Assembly (NCBI GenBank): GCA_964467925.1
Contig: CAYXSX010000007.1
Coordinates: 1 to 64,000, forward strand
Length of the DNA stretch: 64,000 nucleotides
Direction: 5' to 3'
Source: CAYXSX01 sp964467925
GTDB lineage: Bacteria; Pseudomonadota; Alphaproteobacteria; Micavibrionales; Micavibrionaceae
Part shown: positions 59,052 through 64,000 of the stretch, piece after piece
How positions within the stretch are numbered: position 1 is the first letter of the stretch
Layout: the number at the start of each line of letters is the position of its first letter
Program-made: the position numbers and the translations under genes
The notes under the pieces: model-generated
Told to the model about the DNA's origin: nothing
The model's input: only the letters and a program-made list of their open reading frames with translations
Database searches by the model: none

Positions 59052-59552
59052 ATGCAGGGTTTGAGTTTCAGGAATCTTTCTATTCTCGTCGTTCAGGATC
59101 ATGAATTCATGAACGATACTATGCGCACGTGCCTCGAACAGCTCGGGTTTGGCAAGATCGCAACAGCCGAGGACGGTCAGGCCGCGTTTGAAACCTTTCG
59201 CTTTATGTTACCGGATATTGTGTTGACGGACTGGGATCTTGGGTCGGTAAGCGGGGTGGAGTTGATCAATACCATCCGTCGCCATCCTTTATCACCTAAT
59301 CGGCTGGTTCCCATCATCATGGTTACGGGCTACGGCTCTTTGCACAGGGTCAAGATGGCCGCGGATTCAGGGGTCAACAGCTATATCGTGCAGCCCTTTG
59401 ATATTGAAAAGCTGGTGGAAAGTCTGGAGCGTATTATCAACTTTCCGACCGATTTTATTGAAAGCGACGAATATTGCGGTCCTGTGCGCCGCGGTATGTC
59501 TGAATTCAGGGAAGAACCGGAAAACCAAGACCCGCCGCAGGAGGCCGTATGA
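59052..59552 (+). CDS. Receiver-domain response regulator with altered active site
   Basis: 166-aa single receiver domain with a C-terminal tail. Phospho-acceptor D60 in DIVLTDWDLG is present. However, the acidic pair that should read VVDD is VVQD (Q15-D16), and the invariant Lys before Pro-Phe is Gln (Q114 in YIVQPFD). Thr92 is kept. No output domain. ATG 59052 is chosen; TTG 59016 is possible. The stop overlaps the next start by 4 bp. Confidence 0.82.
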   Translation: MQGLSFRNLSILVVQDHEFMNDTMRTCLEQLGFGKIATAEDGQAAFETFRFMLPDIVLTDWDLGSVSGVELINTIRRHPLSPNRLVPIIMVTGYGSLHRVKMAADSGVNSYIVQPFDIEKLVESLERIINFPTDFIESDEYCGPVRRGMSEFREEPENQDPPQEAV

Positions 59553-60055
59553 GCGAAAAAACAAACCCCAGGATCAGTTTCAGCGGTACTACGGTTTATA
59601 AAGCATCTCGCACACTTCAAGGAAAAAGCGGATACGGCAAGCTGGACCAGCGGAAAATAGAGGATGCGAAGCAGGCGGTGCAGGAAGCGGAATACCGCCC
59701 CTTTGCCGCCGAGCGTATTGAATATATAGGCCAATTGGTGAACAAGGCCAGAACAGGCGGCGATTACCAGCAATTCGTGTCGGAACTGGTCAAGGTGGTA
59801 GTGCATCTGAAAGCCACTGCATCGACGTTCGGGTATGACGTGATAGCCGATTTGACGGCGATCATGCTGGAGTTTCTGGAGCTAACCAGCGAGTTCGACA
59901 AGGACGTGATCGACCTTGTCGAGGGGCATCAGAAAACACTGGCGTACCTGGTGAATTCTCACGACGAGGGGACAACGGAAAAAGAGGCGCAAGTCCTTAA
60001 GCAGGAGTTATATGAGGCCTGCCGTCGATATCGCAGTAAAAATCATATAGATTAA
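59549..60055 (+). CDS. Partner of the response regulator, possibly a degenerate Hpt-like protein
   Basis: 168-aa helical protein coupled to the upstream receiver gene by an ATGA overlap. A central segment (residues 82-95, KVVVHLKATASTFG) resembles the histidine-phosphotransfer motif HxLKGxA, but the expected His position holds Val and the neighbouring residue is His86, and Gly is replaced by Ala. Surrounding helices (FAAERIEYIGQLVNKAR; LEFLELTSEFDKDVIDLVEGHQKTLAYLV) would suit an Hpt four-helix bundle. An Hpt relation is inference; another partner type is possible. Confidence 0.55.
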   Translation: MSEKTNPRISFSGTTVYKASRTLQGKSGYGKLDQRKIEDAKQAVQEAEYRPFAAERIEYIGQLVNKARTGGDYQQFVSELVKVVVHLKATASTFGYDVIADLTAIMLEFLELTSEFDKDVIDLVEGHQKTLAYLVNSHDEGTTEKEAQVLKQELYEACRRYRSKNHID

Positions 60056-60146
60056 GCCGGATCGACGTATCCTTAGGTTCTTAATGACGAGTAAGAGGTG
60101 CAGTTTAACTGTAACCCATTCGTATTCTTGGGTTGTTTTACAAAGT

Positions 60147-60176
60147 TTGACAGTTACATAAAAATTCTGGAATAAT
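60147..60176 (+). promoter_or_regulatory. Candidate sigma70 promoter
   Basis: TTGACA (60147-60152), 18-bp spacer, AATAAT (60171-60176); about 33 bp before GTG 60209. Confidence 0.55.
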
Positions 60177-60208
60177 TATGGAGAATGGATGTGGTATAAG
60201 GAGGGTTA

Positions 60209-61567
60209 GTGCCGGATAACGCGAACGAAAGCGCCAGCAACATCGTCAATTTAGGCAAGATAACCGAATTTTTTGACTCCGTTTCCGCACATTCTAATGA
60301 TTCAAAAAAGATAAAAGAATACCTCTCCCTTGCTCTGGAAAAAGCCTTTCGGAAGGATAGCCGTTATTTACGGCGGCTCGAAGAGTTACCGGACAATCCG
60401 CCGGACTGGCTTAGGCAGCAATGGGGACAGAAAACATTTCATGTTTTTGAGCCCGATGACGATTTACGCCAAAAAGTTGAACATATCAAAGACTGGATAC
60501 AGGCGAGTATTCAACGCGAAGCGCCCTGGCTATCTCATGTAGACCAACAAGGGCGGCCTTTAAAGCTGTTGAAAATTGCTACGCTAGAACAAGCTTTGAA
60601 AGAAGCAGAGAAAGACGGTCGCCAACAGCGCCAGAAGCATAAAAGCGTTATAGATATCAATTCAGCTTTTCTAACGGAGCTTAATGAAGGCGATATATCC
60701 ATCGTGATGGTCTTTGAAGATGGTTATAAGATTGTTCAAATTTTGAACAAAATCGGAGCCGCGCGTGAATCGTACCTGATGCAGCATTGTCTTGCGGATG
60801 GCGGATATGATGATGTGCTGGGAGTGTCCGGAGATTACGGCAGCGATTCTAACCAAAGCTATAATCCCCATGACATTGTTATTTATTCCCTGAGAGACCC
60901 TGAAAACCAGCCTCATGTGACGATGGAGGTAAATAAGGAAAGCAAGCTTATTTATCAGTGCAAAGGAAAGCAGAATCGGACACCGGTGGAAAAGTATCTG
61001 CCCTACATTTCGGATTTTATAAAGCGCCGCAAGCTGGGGCTATACGATATGGCGTTTCCTGGCTGTGTTTTTAAAGATGGGGTTTTATACAAAATTGAAG
61101 AGCTTCCAGATGATTTTGAAGTAATAGGCAAGCTGGATATTCGTAATGTTCCAGACTTCAAATGCCCGCGCAATTTACGCATTAAAGGCACATTGTATCT
61201 GGACGCCTTGCAAAGACCATTTCTAAAGCCCTGTCTGGAAGTCACAGGTTTCATCGAAGAACATGTTCAGATTGATGGAAGCTGTTATCAAAATATCCGG
61301 CATAAAAACCGGCTGGGACGGCTTTACTCGGTTACTTGGCATCACAGCTTTTACGGGTTTCATAGAGAAGGGGCGCCCGCAATTATCGACTACAATTCAT
61401 TGACCGGCCAGATTATTTCCGAAAAGTGGTATTCCAAGGGCAAGCTTCACAACACCGAAGGTCCGGCGTTGCAAAGCTGGGATTCCATTACAGGCGAGGT
61501 TATTGCGCAAAGCTGGTATCTTAACGGTAGTAAAATTAACCCTCCCGCAAAGCAGGAAAGCGCTTAA
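60209..61567 (+). CDS. PcfJ-like protein with C-terminal MORN-like repeats
   Basis: 452-aa protein; GTG start with AGGAGGG upstream. About residues 185-270 match the PcfJ-like domain pattern: SYLMQHCLADGGYDDVL, then IYSLRDPENQPHVTMEV and LIYQCKGKQNRTPVEKYLPYISDFI. The C-terminus (about 395-452) has two MORN-like repeats (FHREGAPAIIDYNSLTGQIISEKWYSKGKLHNTEGPALQSWDSITGEVIAQSWY). The N-terminal region is helical (KKIKEYLSLALEKAFRKD). PcfJ domains occur on mobile and phage-related genes and act in contexts not fully understood. No integrase or tRNA lies nearby. Confidence 0.65.
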   Translation: MPDNANESASNIVNLGKITEFFDSVSAHSNDSKKIKEYLSLALEKAFRKDSRYLRRLEELPDNPPDWLRQQWGQKTFHVFEPDDDLRQKVEHIKDWIQASIQREAPWLSHVDQQGRPLKLLKIATLEQALKEAEKDGRQQRQKHKSVIDINSAFLTELNEGDISIVMVFEDGYKIVQILNKIGAARESYLMQHCLADGGYDDVLGVSGDYGSDSNQSYNPHDIVIYSLRDPENQPHVTMEVNKESKLIYQCKGKQNRTPVEKYLPYISDFIKRRKLGLYDMAFPGCVFKDGVLYKIEELPDDFEVIGKLDIRNVPDFKCPRNLRIKGTLYLDALQRPFLKPCLEVTGFIEEHVQIDGSCYQNIRHKNRLGRLYSVTWHHSFYGFHREGAPAIIDYNSLTGQIISEKWYSKGKLHNTEGPALQSWDSITGEVIAQSWYLNGSKINPPAKQESA

Positions 61568-61590
61568 GTTTTTAAGATAGGGTAGAGCGT

Positions 61591-62085
61591 CTATTCGCCG
61601 CCCTCGCTGTCCAGTGGGCTTTGGGAATTGAGCTGAATGTAATTCTGTTCACCGATTTGCTCAAAGAGCTCAAGCTGCGTTTCCAGATAGTCAACGTGGC
61701 TTTCCTCGTCATGCAGGATTTCCTTGAACAAATCTTCGGACACGAAATCGCCGATCTCGCGGGCATAGGCTACGGCTTCCTTGTAATTCTTTACGCCCTC
61801 AATCTCGATTTTCAGGTCGCATTCAAGGATTTCTTTCACGCTTTCACCAATGTAAAGCTTGGCCACTTCCTGAAGATTGGGCAGGCCCTCAAGGAACAGA
61901 ATGCGCTGGATTAGTTTATCGGCATGGCGCATTTCCTCGATGGATTCGTTGTATTCATGTTTGCCCAGCTTGGTAACGCCCCAGTCATCCAGAATGCGGG
62001 CATGAAGGAAATACTGGTTGATCGCGCCAAGTTCCTTTTTCAGGGCTGAATTCAGATATTCGATGACTTTTTTATCGCCTTTCAT
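61591..62085 (-). CDS. bfr: Bacterioferritin
   Basis: 164-aa iron-storage subunit of the 24-mer. Ferroxidase ligands E18 (LKKELGAINQYFLH), E51 and H54 (EEMRHADKLI) are present, with the E94 and E127/H130 sites in LKIEIEGVKNYK and EILHDEESHVDYLE. M52 in the same segment is the heme ligand. Length is typical. Works with the Bfd pair at 58382-58797, which lies 3 kb away. AAAGGAGAAAGCCC precedes the ATG. Confidence 0.95.
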   Translation of the reverse strand: MKGDKKVIEYLNSALKKELGAINQYFLHARILDDWGVTKLGKHEYNESIEEMRHADKLIQRILFLEGLPNLQEVAKLYIGESVKEILECDLKIEIEGVKNYKEAVAYAREIGDFVSEDLFKEILHDEESHVDYLETQLELFEQIGEQNYIQLNSQSPLDSEGGE

Positions 62086-62113
62086 GGGCTTTCTCCTTTT
62101 TCTACTTCAGATA

Positions 62114-63424
62114 TTATTTAAGGGCGCGGTCGATAATCGCGTCGATATTTTTCGTATAGGCTTCGTAGCTAAAGATAGTATCAATCGTAGCTTTGTCAAG
62201 TTTTTCAGTGACTTGCGGGTCATTCTCAATTGCATCGCGCAAGGTGAGAGAGCCTTTTCCGCTGCTGCGGTCTTCCCAGACCTTCATCGCGTTACGTTGG
62301 ACTATGCGGTAGGCGTCTTCGCGTAAAATCCCGGCCTGGGTCAGGGCTAGCATGGTGCGCTGGGAGAAGACCAGCCCGCCTGTCATCTCAAGGTTATGCA
62401 TCATACGCTCAGGGTAAACGAGAAGCTTTTCGACGATCCCGGCTAATCGGTTTAGCGCGTAATCTGCTGAAATGAGCGCATCAGGGAGGATCGTGCGTTC
62501 CACGGCGGAGTGGGAAATATCGCGTTCATGCCACAGCGCGACATTTTCCAGCGCCGGAACCACGGCGGCGCGGATGATGCGGGCCTGTCCGGTCAGGTTT
62601 TCAGACCCGATCGGGTTGCGCTTATGCGGCATGGCGGAGGATCCCTTTTGCTTCGGATCGAAATATTCCTCGGCTTCGCGCACTTCGGTGCGTTGCAGGT
62701 GTCGGATTTCTACGGCGATATTTTCAATGGAAGAGGCAATCACGCCCAGCGTGGCAAAGAACATCGCGTGACGGTCGCGCGGGATCACTTGCGTTGCCAC
62801 GGTTTCGGGTTTAAGGTCGAGCTTTTTGGCCACATAAGCTTCAATTTCCGGTTCTGCTGTGGCGTATGTACCGACCGCGCCGGAAATGGTGATGGTGGAG
62901 ACTTCTTCTTTTGCGCGGATCATGCGTTCTTTCGCGCGTTTGAACGCGGCATAATGCCCGGCGAGTTTTAGGCCGAATGTGGTGGGCTCCCCGTGAATGC
63001 CGTGGGAGCGGCCGATGCACAGCGTATCTTTATGCTCAAGAGCGCGTTTTTTCAGCGCGGCAAGCACTTTGTCCAGATCGGCGATAATAAGATCGGCAGC
63101 CTGGGTCAGCATCACGGCGAAGGAGGTGTCGATCACGTCAGAGCTTGTCATACCCTGATGGACGTAACGACTTTCCTCGCCCACAAATTCGGCAACGGAG
63201 GTCAGGAAGGCGATAACGTCATGTTTGACTTCCGCTTCGATTTCATTGATGCGCGCCACATCGAAATCGCCTTTTTCGCGCAGGGCTTTGGCCGCGCTTT
63301 TGGGAACCACGCCCATTTCCACCATTTTTTCCAAGGCAAGGGTTTCGACCTCCAGCCAGATGCGGAATTTGTTTTCCTGTTCGAAAATATCGGCCATTTC
63401 GGGCCGGGAATAGCGGGGTATCAA
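62114..63424 (-). CDS. purB: Adenylosuccinate lyase
   Basis: 436-aa fumarase-superfamily enzyme of purine synthesis (steps to AICAR and to AMP). MIPRYSRPEMADIFEQENKFRIWLEVE at the N-terminus, YVHQGMTSSDVIDTSFA, CIGRSHGIHGEPTTFGLK and the signature SSAMPHKRNPIGSEN with its mobile loop serine are visible. Length is normal. Single gene. Confidence 0.96.
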   Translation of the reverse strand: MIPRYSRPEMADIFEQENKFRIWLEVETLALEKMVEMGVVPKSAAKALREKGDFDVARINEIEAEVKHDVIAFLTSVAEFVGEESRYVHQGMTSSDVIDTSFAVMLTQAADLIIADLDKVLAALKKRALEHKDTLCIGRSHGIHGEPTTFGLKLAGHYAAFKRAKERMIRAKEEVSTITISGAVGTYATAEPEIEAYVAKKLDLKPETVATQVIPRDRHAMFFATLGVIASSIENIAVEIRHLQRTEVREAEEYFDPKQKGSSAMPHKRNPIGSENLTGQARIIRAAVVPALENVALWHERDISHSAVERTILPDALISADYALNRLAGIVEKLLVYPERMMHNLEMTGGLVFSQRTMLALTQAGILREDAYRIVQRNAMKVWEDRSSGKGSLTLRDAIENDPQVTEKLDKATIDTIFSYEAYTKNIDAIIDRALK

Positions 63425-63498
63425 CTCTGCCTCCGGGACGTTTTATGTTATGAGCGCGAGTTTACACAGTATCGGGGAGGGATCAAGCCTAAGAATGA

Positions 63499-64000
63499 TT
63501 ATGAATGAGGTTCACAATCTAGGTTTTCGACCGGTTGGGGCGGCCATATGACAGGCGCGCCTGTTTCATCGCAGGCGATCAGTTCACCGCTGTGCGTCAT
63601 CTGTAGCATTTCTTCGTGGGTGTAGTGATTTAATGCGACCAAAGATCTGTCTTCAGCTCCTGTTCCTCTTTCCCCAAAATCCAGATTAATCCAGTCTCCC
63701 TCATTTATTTTTTTGCGTGTGCCGCCATAGCCAAGGAGGATAGGCTGTGCAACGCGGACATAGAGAAACGGTTTGTGCATAAGGAATCCGTGGTTTATAT
63801 TTTGGTCAGGATTAGTATGTTCAAATCTGATACCCCTCTTAAGAAAATGCCTTGAAATGCCTCTTATGTCTCTTAAATTGCGGGAATCCAATCTATGAAC
63901 GCCCTTAATGTGACCTTTTGAACAATCAAATTCTGCGGGGGTTAGGAGAGCTGGATCGTATTCGTCTTGTTCCAGTAAAATATAGTAAGGTGGACGATCA
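63499..64000 (-). CDS. Hypothetical protein, 5' end outside the window (partial)
   Basis: The frame is open from the stop at 63499 to the window edge and reads YYILLEQDEYDPALLTPAEF... then LDSRNLRDIRGISRHFL and INEGDWINLDFGERGTGAEDRSLVA, ending PVENLDCEPHS. No family recognised. The GTG/TTG codons inside are not required as starts because the frame continues beyond base 64000. No signal or membrane segment in the visible part. Confidence 0.65.
   Translation of the reverse strand, partial: DRPPYYILLEQDEYDPALLTPAEFDCSKGHIKGVHRLDSRNLRDIRGISRHFLKRGIRFEHTNPDQNINHGFLMHKPFLYVRVAQPILLGYGGTRKKINEGDWINLDFGERGTGAEDRSLVALNHYTHEEMLQMTHSGELIACDETGAPVIWPPQPVENLDCEPHS

Noticed and set aside
1..64000. tRNA and rRNA genes
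   Set aside because: No cloverleaf-like or GTTCRA-containing segment was found in the gaps by eye; a dedicated search was not possible.

Overview
This 64 kb window looks like a chromosomal segment of a free-living or predatory-type alphaproteobacterium. The evidence is a class I lysyl-tRNA synthetase, an F1 ATP synthase operon in the order atpH-A-G-D-C, a DUF484-xerC pair, an alphaproteobacterial DinG-like helicase, a Bfr/Bfd iron system, and dispersed palindromic repeats ending in GTCATTGCG or GTCATCCCG. I cannot name the genus from sequence alone. No tRNA, rRNA, CRISPR array, prophage or transposase was seen.

Region by region. 1-16.8 kb: the 2-oxoglutarate dehydrogenase genes sucA (3' end only), sucB and lpd lie on one strand but are separated. 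Between sucA and sucB are a multidomain cell-wall enzyme, mtnP, a metallopeptidase and thiE/thiD/thiL, which make thiamine diphosphate, the E1 cofactor. Between sucB and lpd are an M20-type amidohydrolase, a deaminase and a large LOG-like protein. 16.8-24 kb: two paralogous unknown genes, small orphan genes, xerC-DUF484, a transaldolase and priA. 24-30 kb: the F1 ATP synthase operon, in which every gene boundary holds either a palindromic repeat or an extra small ORF. 30-41.3 kb: unknown genes, then a minus-strand block with a DinG-like helicase, pabB-pabA-pabC (4-aminobenzoate synthesis), a LOG-family protein, an MscS channel and lysS. 41-46 kb: secreted and outer-membrane proteins, an AT-rich gap, and a histone H1-like gene whose leader and terminator recur beside a 12-codon Lys-rich ORF. 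46-53 kb: uvrB, a cold-shock gene, a 567-aa coiled-coil protein of possible defence type, a stand-alone copy of the UvrB C-terminal UVR motif behind a perfect sigma70 promoter, and a second copy of that promoter over a possible small RNA. 53-64 kb: acetyltransferase, lipoprotein, XRE regulator, GH13 glucosidase-PhzF pair, cyclophilin, two tandem Bfd ferredoxins with a Fur box, a degenerate response regulator with a partner, a PcfJ-like protein, bacterioferritin, purB and a partial unknown gene.

The most unusual property is the load of small palindromic elements. At least ten GTCAT-ended copies occur. Two of them, plus one unrelated repeat, sit in frame inside conserved proteins (XerC, the DinG-like helicase, PriA). 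One abuts the xerC start and may supply its ribosome-binding site. One repeat of a second family is nested within a third. The second recurring theme is a set of orphan small proteins with Pro/Ala-rich disordered C-termini inserted between housekeeping genes. All functional calls come from reading motifs by eye; no database search was run.
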